The translations under genes and the position numbers were made by a program. Below are positions 8,899-17,979 of a DNA stretch of 64,000 bases, in pieces. Every line of letters starts with the position of its first letter. Within the stretch, counting starts at the first letter, position 1. This DNA is from VXPQ01 sp965232485 (GTDB lineage: Bacteria > Bacteroidota > Rhodothermia > Rhodothermales > VXPQ01), in NCBI GenBank assembly GCA_965232485.1, contig OZ246975.1, forward strand, positions 1,364,001-1,428,000, read 5' to 3'. Below the pieces are notes generated by a model. That model was not told the origin of the DNA. It did not search any database and was given only the letters and a program-made list of their open reading frames with translations.

Positions 8899-9273
8899 TT
8901 ATTTTCGAGGCCTTTTTGCGCCATACTTCGACCGGGCCTGCATGCGATCCCCCACGCCCGCCGTATCCAGCGCGCCACGCACAATGTGGTACTTCACGCC
9001 GGGCAAGTCCTTGACGCGCCCGCCCCGCACAAGCACAATCGAATGCTCCTGCAAATTGTGCCCCTCGCCCGGAATGTAAGCGATCACCTCATAACCGTTC
9101 GTAAGCCGCACCTTCGCCACTTTGCGCAGCGCAGAATTAGGCTTCTTCGGCGTCGTCGTATAGACGCGCGTACAGACGCCCCGCTTCTGCGGACTGCCTT
9201 CAAGCGCAGCGGCTTTGGTCTTTACAGGCTTTTGCGCTCGCCCATGGCGAACAAGCTGCTGAATGGTCGGCAC
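8899..9273 (-). CDS. rpsL: 30S ribosomal protein S12
   Basis: Decoding-centre protein and the classical streptomycin target. The 124-aa product starts at a GTG (9271-9273), VPTIQQLVRHGRAQK, which is the family N-terminus; no in-frame ATG fits. It keeps TTTPKKPNSALRKVAKVRL, where the lysine in KPNS is the wild-type streptomycin-sensitive residue, and GHNLQEHSIVLVRGGRVKDL, ending with a basic tail. It is the first gene of the str-S10 operon; a promoter lies about 110 nt upstream. Confidence 0.98.
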   Translation of the reverse strand: MPTIQQLVRHGRAQKPVKTKAAALEGSPQKRGVCTRVYTTTPKKPNSALRKVAKVRLTNGYEVIAYIPGEGHNLQEHSIVLVRGGRVKDLPGVKYHIVRGALDTAGVGDRMQARSKYGAKRPRK

Positions 9274-9383
9274 GATTCGGTATCAGGTTCAATTGGGGTG
9301 GAAAATCGTTCCGGGCGCCGAAACGCCGCCCGGAACAACGCCGGCGACTGCCATGGCAAACGCCAAAACAACGCAAGCCTCAC

Positions 9384-9412
9384 AATATAGTGCACGCGGG
9401 ATTCGAATTCAA
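9384..9412 (-). promoter_or_regulatory. Sigma70-like promoter of the str-S10 operon
   Basis: On the reverse strand TTGAAT (9407-9412) is separated by exactly 17 nt from TATATT (9384-9389), close to the sigma70 consensus. It lies in the 200-nt gap between the ftsH stop and the rpsL start and points at rpsL. Weak GC-rich dyads next to an A/T run (about 9430-9460) could end ftsH transcription, but the hairpin is poor. Confidence 0.6.
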
Positions 9413-9475
9413 GACAATCGGTTAAGATCGGGTAAAAAATTTTTCGGCGCAGGCGCGACAACCCAAAAAATTCAT

Positions 9476-11665
9476 TTATGCGCTGCCGTCCGCCTTCCCC
9501 TCTTCGTCGGCGCGCGCCTCCAAATCCGGGCCGTCTTCCCCGTCGAGCGCAGCATGCAACGCTTCTGTAGCCACTCCGTTTCCAGCCGCCTCTGCCCCAG
9601 CCTCCACTCCGTTTCCAGCCGCCTCTGCCGCAGTCTCCACTTCGTTTCCAGCCGCCTCTGCCCCAGCCTCCGCTTCGGAAGCGCCGTTCAGCGAAATATA
9701 TTCGCCATGGGGACGCGGTCCGAGAATATCGACAAGCTCCCGTGGGCCCAGCACTTCCTTTTCCAGCAACGCCTTCGCCATCTCTTCCAGCGAGGGCCGA
9801 TGTTCTTCCAGCAAGACGCGAGCGCGGCCGCGAATCTCGTCAATGATCACCCGTACTTCCTCGTCGATAATGCGGGCCGTCTCGTTGGAATATGGTTTCT
9901 CGAAAATGGGCCCGTCTTCGTCCCGGTTGGAGCGATTGTACGAAACGCACCCGACCCGATCGCTCATGCCGTAATAAACCACCATGGCGTAGGCCAGCCG
10001 GGTAATCCGTTCGAGATCGTTCTGCGCGCCGGTCGAAATACGCCCGAAAACGATTTCCTCCGCCACGCGCCCGCCTACGGCCATGGTCATCCGGTCCAGC
10101 AACGCCTCTTTGGTGTAGAGATAGCGTTCTTCGGGGAGATACTGCGCATAGCCAAGCGCAGCCAACCCGCGCGGTATGATAGACACCTTGACCACCGGGT
10201 CCGTATACTCCAGAAACCAGCCCGCAATGGCGTGGCCCGCCTCGTGGTAGGCGACAATCTTGCGTTCTTCCGGCGAGATCAGTTTGTTCTTCTTTTCAAG
10301 CCCGGCGATCACGCGGTCGATGGCCTGTTCGAAATCCGCCATTTCAATGGATTCCTTCTCCGCCCGCGCGGCGAGCAAGGCCGCCTCGTTGCACACATTG
10401 GCGATTTCGGCGCCTGCAAAGCCGGGCGTTTGACCAGCCAGCACTTCCGGATTCACGTTGTCGTGCAACAGCAAGTGGCGGGTATGCACCCTGAAGATTT
10501 CCGCCCGCTCGCGGCGGTCCGGCTTGTCTATCATAATCTGCCGATCAAACCGACCAGGACGCAACAAGGCGCTGTCCAGCACGTCCGGCCGATTCGTGGC
10601 GGCCATGATAATGACCCCCTTGTCGGTATTGAACCCATCCATTTCGACAAGCAACTGATTCAATGTGTTCTCGCGCTCGTCGTTGGCGCCCATCATCATG
10701 CCGCGTCCGCGGGTCCGCCCGATGGCGTCGATCTCGTCGATAAAAATGATACAGGGGGCTTTCTCTTTGGCCTGCTTGAAAAGATCGCGTACGCGGGCGG
10801 CGCCGACGCCTACGAACATCTCGACAAAGTCGGATCCGGAAAGCGAGAAGAACGGAACGCCGGCCTCCCCGGCAACCGCCTTCGCCAGCAGGGTTTTGCC
10901 CGTGCCCGGAGGCCCTACGAGCAACACGCCCTTCGGGAGCTTGCCCCCCAGCCTGATAAATTTTTTGGGATTCGTCAGAAAGTCGGCGACTTCAGCAACC
11001 TCTTCCTTGGCTTCGTCCAGGCCCGCCACATCCTTGAACGTCAACTGCTGCTCCCCCATGGCGTCGAAAAGCACAGCCTTGTTCTTGCCGATATTGAGCA
11101 CCTGGGACCCCGGATTCATGCGGCGAATCAGGAAAATCCACAGAAACACAATGAGCAGAAGCGGAAAAATCCAGACCAGCATCCCGCCGAACCACGGTTC
11201 CTCGACGCGCGCAGAAAATTCCACGGTCGAATTGCCCGCGCCAACCGCTTGCGCATTGTAATTTCGCAGAAAATCCGTCAGGTCGTGGTCTTCGGGCTTG
11301 GTGGTGGCGAAAGCAAGCGCGGCTTCCGGGGAATTATCGGCCCAGAACGCATCGGAAGGCTCCGGAACCTCGACATGGCCCGCCTCTACGGCTTCCGGCG
11401 CAAAAACGCCCTCTATGCGCTGATCGTTGACCACAATCACGCGGTCCACGTACCCGCTCTCCACATGCTCGAGAAAGGCGCTGTAGTCGATCGAATTCGA
11501 CGTCCCGACGGACCGGAACAGCAAAAGGTGCACCAGAAGCATCGCAAATACCGCAAGGTATATCCACACGGCAATCCGCGGCTTGCGTTTCGCAGACCGC
11601 GAGTTATCCTGCCTGGACGGCTCGTCCGCTTCCGGTTGGGTATGTTCAGGGCCGGGTTCCGACAT
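9476..11665 (-). CDS. ftsH: ATP-dependent zinc metalloprotease FtsH
   Basis: Membrane-anchored AAA+ protease for quality control of membrane and regulatory proteins. The 729-aa product has a cytoplasmic N-terminus, TM1 near residues 31-50, a periplasmic domain, TM2 near 164-182, Walker A GPPGTGKT near 250, Walker B IIFIDEIDAIG, the SRH region ATNRPDVLDSALLRPGRFDR, and the zinc motif HEAGH near 475. The C-terminal tail after DILGPRPHGEY is unusual: about 75 residues of low-complexity Glu/Ala sequence with three imperfect 13-residue repeats of the AAGNGVEAGAE type, encoded by about 39-nt DNA repeats at 9590-9680. It precedes the str operon on the same strand but has its own gap. Confidence 0.97.
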   Translation of the reverse strand: MSEPGPEHTQPEADEPSRQDNSRSAKRKPRIAVWIYLAVFAMLLVHLLLFRSVGTSNSIDYSAFLEHVESGYVDRVIVVNDQRIEGVFAPEAVEAGHVEVPEPSDAFWADNSPEAALAFATTKPEDHDLTDFLRNYNAQAVGAGNSTVEFSARVEEPWFGGMLVWIFPLLLIVFLWIFLIRRMNPGSQVLNIGKNKAVLFDAMGEQQLTFKDVAGLDEAKEEVAEVADFLTNPKKFIRLGGKLPKGVLLVGPPGTGKTLLAKAVAGEAGVPFFSLSGSDFVEMFVGVGAARVRDLFKQAKEKAPCIIFIDEIDAIGRTRGRGMMMGANDERENTLNQLLVEMDGFNTDKGVIIMAATNRPDVLDSALLRPGRFDRQIMIDKPDRRERAEIFRVHTRHLLLHDNVNPEVLAGQTPGFAGAEIANVCNEAALLAARAEKESIEMADFEQAIDRVIAGLEKKNKLISPEERKIVAYHEAGHAIAGWFLEYTDPVVKVSIIPRGLAALGYAQYLPEERYLYTKEALLDRMTMAVGGRVAEEIVFGRISTGAQNDLERITRLAYAMVVYYGMSDRVGCVSYNRSNRDEDGPIFEKPYSNETARIIDEEVRVIIDEIRGRARVLLEEHRPSLEEMAKALLEKEVLGPRELVDILGPRPHGEYISLNGASEAEAGAEAAGNEVETAAEAAGNGVEAGAEAAGNGVATEALHAALDGEDGPDLEARADEEGKADGSA

Positions 11666-11844
11666 ATAGCTAAGGGTTGCGCCTGGGCGGCGTTACACGC
11701 CGATCACGGATCCGGACGCGCATATATAAACAGGGTGAAAGAGTACTTATGGCGTCGGCGTAAGGGCGCCCTAAGGGTAAACGATGTATACCTGAGGCGC
11801 CAGGGGTTTGTTCCCCCGAGGCAGCGCCGCAAAAGACATTAGGG

Positions 11845-11872
11845 ATACTCCGGAATACGCTGATCCAGCCCC
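11845..11872. repeat. Remnant MITE ends upstream of ftsH
   Basis: The 220-nt gap between the TPR lipoprotein and ftsH contains GGATACTCCG and, just after it, ATACGCTGATC, both close to the terminal repeat of the dispersed element (GGATACTCTGATC). It probably represents an eroded insertion. Nothing else recognisable was seen in this gap. Confidence 0.4.
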
Positions 11873-11886
11873 CCTTCGGATGCGTG

Positions 11887-14800
11887 CTATGGGACGTTCA
11901 GCGGTACGACGCGGGCAAGTTGCGCCATATCCCCCAACATGTACCGAAGCCCTTGCAATCCCGTTTCGGCAGCCTCTTCACTGGGGAAATGGCCGATCAC
12001 GGCAAGGTAAACCACGTTGTCGTCCGCGTAATCGATCACGACGGCGGCGCGCAACCCAAGCTGTGCATACGGCGCAACAAGCGCTTCCATGGGTTCGCGC
12101 TCGACATGCGCGTCGAGCGCGATGGCGAATCCGCCCAGGGCCGGCTCAACGCCCCCGGGGCCGTACAGGGAAAATTCGCCTGTTGGAATCTCCGGCTGGA
12201 CCGGCGCGAATGTTTCTTCGGGCGGCGCGGCGGCTTCGTCCGGCGGAGCGCGGGTTTCTTCGGGCGGCGCGGCGGCTTCGTCCGGCGGAGCGCGGGTTTC
12301 TTCGGGCGGCGCGGCGGCTTCGTCCGGCGGAGTGCGGAATTCCTCGGACGGCGCGGCGGCTTCGTCCGGCGGAGTGCGGAATTCCTCGGACGGCGCGGGG
12401 GCTTCGTCCGGCGGAGCGCGGGTTTCTTCGGGCGGCGCGGGGGCTTCGTCCGGCGGAGCGCGGGTTTCTTCGGGCGGAACGGCCTCGTCAAAGGAGTCGG
12501 GCGTCTCGCCAACCTCTTCGGCGACAAGGGAATCCGGCGCCGCCGGAGCAACAAGCGAATCCGCGAGCACATCCAGAGAGTCCGAAACCGCGGGCGCCGC
12601 AAGCGAATCAGCGGGAATATTCAGCGAATCCGGGATACCCGAAACAGCAAGCGAATCCGCGAGCACATTCAGCGAATCCGAAACCGCGGGCGCCGCAAGC
12701 GAATCGGCGGGGGCGTTCAGAGAATCCTGCAAGGCCTGGCGCTCCGCATCCAGCGCATCCAGAATGTATCCGGCGCGCTCAGCGTAGGGCGTACCGGGAT
12801 ACAAGGTGCGTACGCCGGCGTACACCGAACGGAGATCGACGATATCCACGTCAGCGGAAGCAAGCAAATCGCTCGGCGGCGCTTCGTCATTCCCGGCCAA
12901 TGCGCCCAACGTATCCGGCGCAACATCCGCTTGCAAGGAATCCGGCGGGACGGTTTCCGCGGATTCGGGGGGCGCAGAGGCCGCGGCGGCAAGCGTATCC
13001 AGCGCAGGTTGCGTAATGCCGGCCTGGACCAGCACCGAATCCGGCAGGGTGACAGACAACGGCCCAAGCACATCCAGTGAATCGGAGGCGGCCCATTCGA
13101 AATAAATGCGCCCCGCGGCGAACAACGCCTTCGGCGCCACCTCCATATCCCTGTAACGGGAAGCGATGAGCACCATGCGCCGAAACGCCTCTTCATACGC
13201 CTCGTCCCGCCACCAGGCCGCGGCCTCGTCGTATTCCTCCTGCGCTACGGCGAGACTGTCGAGTGTTTCCTTCGGTTCGAGGCCCAGTTCCATGCGCACC
13301 CGCGCAGCAAAGTCGGAATCCGGATAATCGGCCAAAACCTGTCGGTATATCCCTTGGGCGCGAACCGTATCGCCCAACGAGCGCTGCACTTCGGCCAACG
13401 CATAAAACGCCCGCTGGGCAACCTCCGCATCCGCATTCTCCTCAATCACCATGCGGTACCAGACGGCCGCGGAATCCGGCTTGTCCATGGAAAGGAAAAG
13501 CGCATTCCCCAGTTCGTACCGGGCCAGTGCGCGTTCCTCTTCCATCTCCGCCTGGCTCAGCGAATCGCGCGGAACGTCGGACACATCGACATAGGGCAAT
13601 GCAAACATATCCATATCGCCCATTTCGTCCTCCGGCGCAGTCGCATCATCTCCCGAATCACGCTCCTCGCGCGCGCTCAATGCACTCGATACGGCTTCCA
13701 TGCGGCGCCAACCGGGCACATGCGGCCGTTCGCCCCAGCGCGCCACAAAGTTCATGCGCGCTTCCTGTACGCGCGTACGGTCCCGATGATACAGGAACCC
13801 CGCCTCTCCGACATTGGCGGCGCTGGAACTCCCGCCTGTTCCGATGCCGCCCGTCCGGGAAGCCGCGTCCCGGAAGCCGCGTTCAGCTTGCAACTGCTCC
13901 GCGCGGCGACGTTCTTCTTCGAGTTCCTCGGCCTTCTGCTCCTGCAATGCGCGAATGCGCTCGTCGAACGCCTCCTCAGACAAACTGCCCAACGCAAGCA
14001 ACGAATCCATGCGAGCGATGCGGGCGCGCACCTCGGCGAAATCGCCGAACATGTCCGCCTGCCGCTCCGCATCCGTCACGGCTTCGGGAGCATATTGCAC
14101 GGCGCTTCCGGATTTCGAATCGGAAAAGGCTGAAAGCGCCGTGCGGGCGGTATCGAAATGGGCCGAGGCCAGCGGATAATCCCGGAAAACGTCCCGGTGC
14201 AATTCGGCCAGCGCGTAGTGCGTCAGCCCCCGGATGGTCTGATCTCTGTTTTCTTCCTCGTACAGGATGTGGTCGTACGTGGCGAGCGCATCATGGAACA
14301 GGCCCTGCGCCTGATAAATGCGGCCGCGCACATACGCGAGTTCGGCGCGGCGGTCGTAGTGTTTGTCGTCGCGGTCCATGCGACGCAATGCTTCCAGCGC
14401 CGCTGCGCCGTCAAGATGCATGCCCTGTACGCGCACCATGCTCAGCGAAGCGGCGTAGTCCAGTTCGTACGGAGGCCGTTCCTTGCGCACCAGCGCATAG
14501 ACCTCGACGGCGTCTTCGTACCGCTCCAGCGCTTCGTATGCCTGGCCAAGCAAAAACGCCCCCTTCGCCCGGAACTCCTTGCTGCGCACGTCCGGCAACG
14601 CCGCAGCGAGTTGCTCCGCCGCCTTGTCGAAATCCCCCTGTTTAACGAACAGTTCGCCCAACGCAAGGCGCAACTGCGCCCTCGACCGCCGAGGGGCGTC
14701 TTCCCGCTCCAGGCTGCTGGCAAGGTGTTGCGCCGCCGCTTCGTAGGAACGCACCGCCATCAGCGTGCGGGCAAGCCAGATTCGGGCCTCCTCCTCAAGG

Positions 14801-15213
14801 CCGGACTCGAAAGCGATGACTTCGCGGAATTTCTGTTCGGCGCCTACGTAATTTTCCTGATAGAAATAGGATTTGCCGATAAGCATGAGCGCATCGTCCA
14901 CCCATTTCGAGCGCGGATGGTCGATCAATATATCGGTGCTCTTCTCTATCGCATTCTGGAAATTGACATTGCCGCCCGAGCGAGGCGGGCCCCCGAAGAT
15001 GGCGAGGTATTGCATCCGGTCTATGGGTTGCTCGGTGGACTCCATAGCCTGAACGCCCGTCTCGTAAGACTGCTCGGCGTTATAGAAGGTGTTGTAATAC
15101 GAGGTGAAATTGTCGTAACGCCGCCCGATGAAGGAAGCGCTTCCGCACCCGGCCGCAACGAACAGGAAAGTCGCTGCAAGAAGGTAGACGCCGATGCGAA
15201 CGGAGGGCGACAT
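11887..15213 (-). CDS. SprE/PorW-like TPR lipoprotein with C-terminal SPOR-like domain
   Basis: A 1108-aa lipoprotein: signal peptide MSPSVRIGVYLLAATFLFVAAG, lipobox Cys near residue 23, then GSASFIGRRYDNFTSYYNTF, a start that resembles the SprE/PorW lipoproteins of the type IX secretion system. TPR-type helical pairs fill most of residues 40-800 (for example AEQKFREVIAFESGLEEEAR, RAQLRLALGELFVKQGDFDK). Then come two repeat zones: Ser/Asp/Ala repeats (PADSLAAPAVSDSL) and about six and a half copies of a 14-residue PPEETRAPPDEAAA unit, encoded by 42-nt DNA repeats at about 12207-12480. The last about 75 residues look like a SPOR domain (VVYLAVIGHFPSEEAAETGL), which binds peptidoglycan. The ATG at 15211-15213 was preferred over a TTG at 15222. 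The role in type IX secretion is inferred from resemblance and from the sorting signals elsewhere in the window. Confidence 0.75.
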   Translation of the reverse strand: MSPSVRIGVYLLAATFLFVAAGCGSASFIGRRYDNFTSYYNTFYNAEQSYETGVQAMESTEQPIDRMQYLAIFGGPPRSGGNVNFQNAIEKSTDILIDHPRSKWVDDALMLIGKSYFYQENYVGAEQKFREVIAFESGLEEEARIWLARTLMAVRSYEAAAQHLASSLEREDAPRRSRAQLRLALGELFVKQGDFDKAAEQLAAALPDVRSKEFRAKGAFLLGQAYEALERYEDAVEVYALVRKERPPYELDYAASLSMVRVQGMHLDGAAALEALRRMDRDDKHYDRRAELAYVRGRIYQAQGLFHDALATYDHILYEEENRDQTIRGLTHYALAELHRDVFRDYPLASAHFDTARTALSAFSDSKSGSAVQYAPEAVTDAERQADMFGDFAEVRARIARMDSLLALGSLSEEAFDERIRALQEQKAEELEEERRRAEQLQAERGFRDAASRTGGIGTGGSSSAANVGEAGFLYHRDRTRVQEARMNFVARWGERPHVPGWRRMEAVSSALSAREERDSGDDATAPEDEMGDMDMFALPYVDVSDVPRDSLSQAEMEEERALARYELGNALFLSMDKPDSAAVWYRMVIEENADAEVAQRAFYALAEVQRSLGDTVRAQGIYRQVLADYPDSDFAARVRMELGLEPKETLDSLAVAQEEYDEAAAWWRDEAYEEAFRRMVLIASRYRDMEVAPKALFAAGRIYFEWAASDSLDVLGPLSVTLPDSVLVQAGITQPALDTLAAAASAPPESAETVPPDSLQADVAPDTLGALAGNDEAPPSDLLASADVDIVDLRSVYAGVRTLYPGTPYAERAGYILDALDAERQALQDSLNAPADSLAAPAVSDSLNVLADSLAVSGIPDSLNIPADSLAAPAVSDSLDVLADSLVAPAAPDSLVAEEVGETPDSFDEAVPPEETRAPPDEAPAPPEETRAPPDEAPAPSEEFRTPPDEAAAPSEEFRTPPDEAAAPPEETRAPPDEAAAPPEETRAPPDEAAAPPEETFAPVQPEIPTGEFSLYGPGGVEPALGGFAIALDAHVEREPMEALVAPYAQLGLRAAVVIDYADDNVVYLAVIGHFPSEEAAETGLQGLRYMLGDMAQLARVVPLNVP

Positions 15214-15288
15214 GGACGGCAAGCGAATAGGCGGGAAAAGAGAAGCGAAAAAGCCCGGAGGCGCCGCGAAGCATAGCCGGCGAGGCGG

Positions 15289-16716
15289 CTATACGCGGCT
15301 TACCTGCATCATATTGGTGCGCCCTTTGGAAGGCAACGGCATACCCGCCGTAATCACGATCAGGTCTCCGCTGCGGACCAGCCCCCGCTCCCGCAAGACG
15401 GAATGGACTATCTGGACTCCTTCATCGGTGCTTCGTTGAGACGGAATCAGGAACGAAGTTGTTCCCCATAGCAGATGCAACCGGCGCATCACTCTTTCGT
15501 CGTCGGTGAAGGCGTGCAGCGGCATGCCGGGACGGTGGCGGGCAATGGCGTACGCCGTCGTTCCGGTCGCCGTAAGACAAGCGATAGCGGTCGCCCCCAC
15601 CTGTTCGGCCAGATCGACCGCCGTAAAACTGACGGATTCCGTAACGTCTTCGGAAGCGAAACGACGCTCCGCGGGCATGGAAAGCGGGTTCTGGTATTGC
15701 CACCGATGCCGTTCGGCCTCTTCGATAATCCGGGACATCACCTCAACGACGCGAATCGGATGTTTCCCCACGGCCGTCTCGCCCGACAGCATGACCGCAT
15801 CGCTGCCGTCGAGCACGGCATTGGCCACGTCGCTTGCCTCGGCCCGCATCGGACGAGGATTGCGAATCATGCTTTCAAGCATCTGCGTGGCGGTAATCAC
15901 GGGTTTGGCCGCCGCAATGCACTTGTGAATAATCATTTTTTGCGTGGACGGCACCTGGGAAATAGGCATTTCGATGCCCAGGTCCCCCCGCGCCACCATA
16001 ATGCCCTCGCTTTCCTCCAGCACCGCATCGAAGCGGCGGACCGCCTCCGGCTTCTCTATTTTGGCCAACGCCATCACCTGTTTGCCGGAGGCGCGAATGC
16101 GTTGCAGCAAGTCAATAACGTCGGATTCTTCGCGCACGAACGACAAGGCGACCATATCAACGTCCTGCTCCAGACCGAATGCAAGGTCGCGCCGGTCTTT
16201 TTCGGTAAGCGCCGGGGCCGACGTTTTGATGTCGGGGAGATTCACCCCTTTCCGGGAAGCAAGCACCCCGCCCGCAAGCGCTTCGGTAACCACATCGTTC
16301 CCGATAATGTCCGTCACTTGCAATTCAAGCAAACCATCGTCCACCAGAATGCGTCCGCCCACGCTGACGTCCTCCGCCAGCAAGTCGTACGTGATCTGCA
16401 CCCGCTCCGCCGTGCCGCGCTCGACCGGCTCGGACGTCAGCGTCAACGATTGCCCCTTCCGGACTGGAATAGAACCGTTCCCGATCGGCCCAAGACGAAT
16501 TTTAGGGCCCTGCAAGTCCTGCAGAATGGGCACCACTTTCCCCTGCTCGTCGGCGGCCTCCCGCACATACCGGATAAGCCGGGCATGGTCTTCGTGACTG
16601 CCGTGCGAAAAATTGAGTCGGGCGATATCCATGCCCGCCCGAATCAATTCCCGGATCGCGCCGGGATCGGACGAGGACGGCCCGAGGGTGCAAACGATTT
16701 TGGTGCGTCGCCTCAT
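15289..16716 (-). CDS. pyk: Pyruvate kinase
   Basis: Catalyses phosphoenolpyruvate + ADP to pyruvate + ATP, the last step of glycolysis. The 475-aa product starts MRRRTKIVCTLGPSSSDPGA and has LNFSHGSHEDH, the active-site lysine region VMALAKIEKPEA, MVARGDLGIEMP near residue 245 and SGETAVGKHPIRV. The C-terminal domain is normal and there is no PEP-utiliser extension. The ATG at 16714-16716 was chosen over a TTG two codons upstream. A MITE copy begins only 6 nt upstream of this ATG, so the ancestral promoter has been displaced or replaced by the element. Confidence 0.97.
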   Translation of the reverse strand: MRRRTKIVCTLGPSSSDPGAIRELIRAGMDIARLNFSHGSHEDHARLIRYVREAADEQGKVVPILQDLQGPKIRLGPIGNGSIPVRKGQSLTLTSEPVERGTAERVQITYDLLAEDVSVGGRILVDDGLLELQVTDIIGNDVVTEALAGGVLASRKGVNLPDIKTSAPALTEKDRRDLAFGLEQDVDMVALSFVREESDVIDLLQRIRASGKQVMALAKIEKPEAVRRFDAVLEESEGIMVARGDLGIEMPISQVPSTQKMIIHKCIAAAKPVITATQMLESMIRNPRPMRAEASDVANAVLDGSDAVMLSGETAVGKHPIRVVEVMSRIIEEAERHRWQYQNPLSMPAERRFASEDVTESVSFTAVDLAEQVGATAIACLTATGTTAYAIARHRPGMPLHAFTDDERVMRRLHLLWGTTSFLIPSQRSTDEGVQIVHSVLRERGLVRSGDLIVITAGMPLPSKGRTNMMQVSRV

Positions 16717-16722
16717 GATCAA

Positions 16723-16977
16723 GGATGCTCTGATTAAGTCCGCAAAGATTCAGAGGCTGAAAGGCGTGCGCTGGCAAGGAATGACGAAGCAATGTGGCAG
16801 GTCCCACATAATGAGGAATGACACAGCCAGCGTGCGCATGTCTGCCTCCCGAAGGGCGCTTCACGACCGCGAAGCGCCAAATCCGCCGTGTTTTTCGCTG
16901 ATTTCAACGATGCCGTCATGTCGTGCTTTACGCGTGAAAGCGAAGCGCTGATCAAAGTGGACTTGATCAGAGTATCC
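16723..16977. mobile_element. MITE copy 1 (about 255 bp, complete)
   Basis: Starts GGATGCTCTGATTAAGTCC and ends TTGATCAGAGTATCC, i.e. with terminal inverted repeats like those of the IS5-family element at 38.8 kb. It is homologous along its length, in inverted orientation, to the complete copy at 57500-57757, including a long internal inverted repeat and the CGAAGGGCGCTTCACGACC segment. The flanks (TCAA and ATAA) do not form a clear duplication. A further isolated end (TTTTGATCAGAGTATCC) lies at about 17035-17051. Confidence 0.8.
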
Positions 16978-17122
16978 ATAATAAGGTAGCGACCGGCAAG
17001 CCGCCGTGAAAGCGCGTAACAGAAATAGCGATTTTGATCAGAGTATCCTGTAATGTGCCGGGCGCGGGAAACAGGAGCCTGCCGCGCCCTCCGCAGAGAC
17101 AAGGAACATGGCGAATTACTCG

Positions 17123-17521
17123 TTACGAGGCCCGCTCGTACACGGTATCCGGATCGAATACGCGCTCGCTGTCCGTAATCAGGCGTTCGCCGTCGTATCG
17201 GCGGTAAAAACACGACTTGTACCCGGCATGGCACGCAGCGCCCCCATGTTGCTTCACTTTGAAGAGCAGCGCGTCGCCGTCGCAATCGATCCGTATTTCC
17301 ATGACTTCCTGAATATGCCCGCTGGTTTGGCCTTTCACCCAGACTTCCTGACGCGAACGGCTCCAGTACGTCATGACATGGTTGGCCAGCGTGCGTTGCA
17401 GAGTATCCCGGTTCATCCATGCAAGCATCAGCGCTTCGCCCGTTTCGTGGTCCTGCGCCAGGGCAGGAACCAATCCGTTGGGACCAAACGTTACCTGATC
17501 GAGAAATGCGTTCGTATCCAT
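17123..17521 (-). CDS. hisI: Phosphoribosyl-AMP cyclohydrolase
   Basis: Third step of histidine biosynthesis, opening the purine ring of PR-AMP. The 132-aa product begins MDTNAFLDQVTFGPNGLVPA and has the cyclohydrolase motifs MLAWMNRDTLQRTL, YWSRSRQEVWVKGQTSGH, the metal-binding DCDGDALLFKV and Cys-containing GGAACHAGYKSCFYR. It has no HisE (PRATP pyrophosphohydrolase) domain, so it is the single-domain form. The start at 17519-17521 gives the normal N-terminus. No other his genes are nearby; it is divergent from yidD. Confidence 0.95.
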   Translation of the reverse strand: MDTNAFLDQVTFGPNGLVPALAQDHETGEALMLAWMNRDTLQRTLANHVMTYWSRSRQEVWVKGQTSGHIQEVMEIRIDCDGDALLFKVKQHGGAACHAGYKSCFYRRYDGERLITDSERVFDPDTVYERAS

Positions 17522-17703
17522 AATTCCGTAATGATGGTAGCGCCCGCAAGGGCATGCCCGCGTTCCCGCGCAAAAACGCATGGCGCCGCGCACAGGAACC
17601 GGGACGATCTTCGCTGAATTACAACGGAATGCCCGCCGAACGGTTCTCTCTCCGTTTTTCGACCCGCCTCGCACTTACGACCCTTTATTGTCTGTCCGCG
17701 TTC

Positions 17704-17979
17704 ATGCACCGCGCCATCGCCCGCATAGTACGGATTCCGCGTCTGCTCCTGAAAGGGCTGGTGCGACTGTATCAGTATGTGGCCTCCCCGCACATACCCT
17801 CCAGCTGCCGCTATACGCCTTCCTGTTCGGAATATGCCGCGGAGGCCTTCGAAAAGTACGGCGCGCTGAAAGGAATGGCGCTGGCTGCGCACCGCCTGCT
17901 GCGATGCACCCCCTGGGGGCGCGGCGGATACGATCCCCCCCGCTGGTACGGCGAAAAAGAAGCCGAGGAACACCTGTGA
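17704..17979 (+). CDS. yidD: Membrane protein insertion efficiency factor YidD
   Basis: Small membrane-associated protein that assists YidC-dependent insertion. The 91-aa product starting at ATG 17704 has LKGLVRLYQYVASPHIPSSC, RYTPSCSEYAAEAFEKYGAL and the C-terminal LRCTPWGRGGYDPP motif, all diagnostic. An upstream in-frame extension to 17554 would add about 50 non-conserved residues. The stop overlaps the GTG start of the next gene by 4 nt (GTGA), which suggests translational coupling. Confidence 0.93.
   Translation: MHRAIARIVRIPRLLLKGLVRLYQYVASPHIPSSCRYTPSCSEYAAEAFEKYGALKGMALAAHRLLRCTPWGRGGYDPPRWYGEKEAEEHL

Noticed and set aside
9395..9412. TTCGAATCCCGCG resembling a tRNA T-arm
   Set aside because: No acceptor or anticodon stem can be built around it; it coincides with the rpsL promoter.
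9263..11842. 859-codon plus-strand open frame opposite ftsH
   Set aside because: Antisense shadow of a strongly supported gene; it also runs across the rpsL promoter region.
12207..12480. Regular 42-bp repeats as a possible CRISPR array
   Set aside because: The units are contiguous without spacers and are in frame with the 14-residue protein repeat.
17050..17573. Short peptides encoded by MITE copies (MTASLKSAKNTA type) as genes
   Set aside because: They are short, run into different downstream frames in each copy, and are explained by repeat identity, except where paralog 2 appears to use one as its start.
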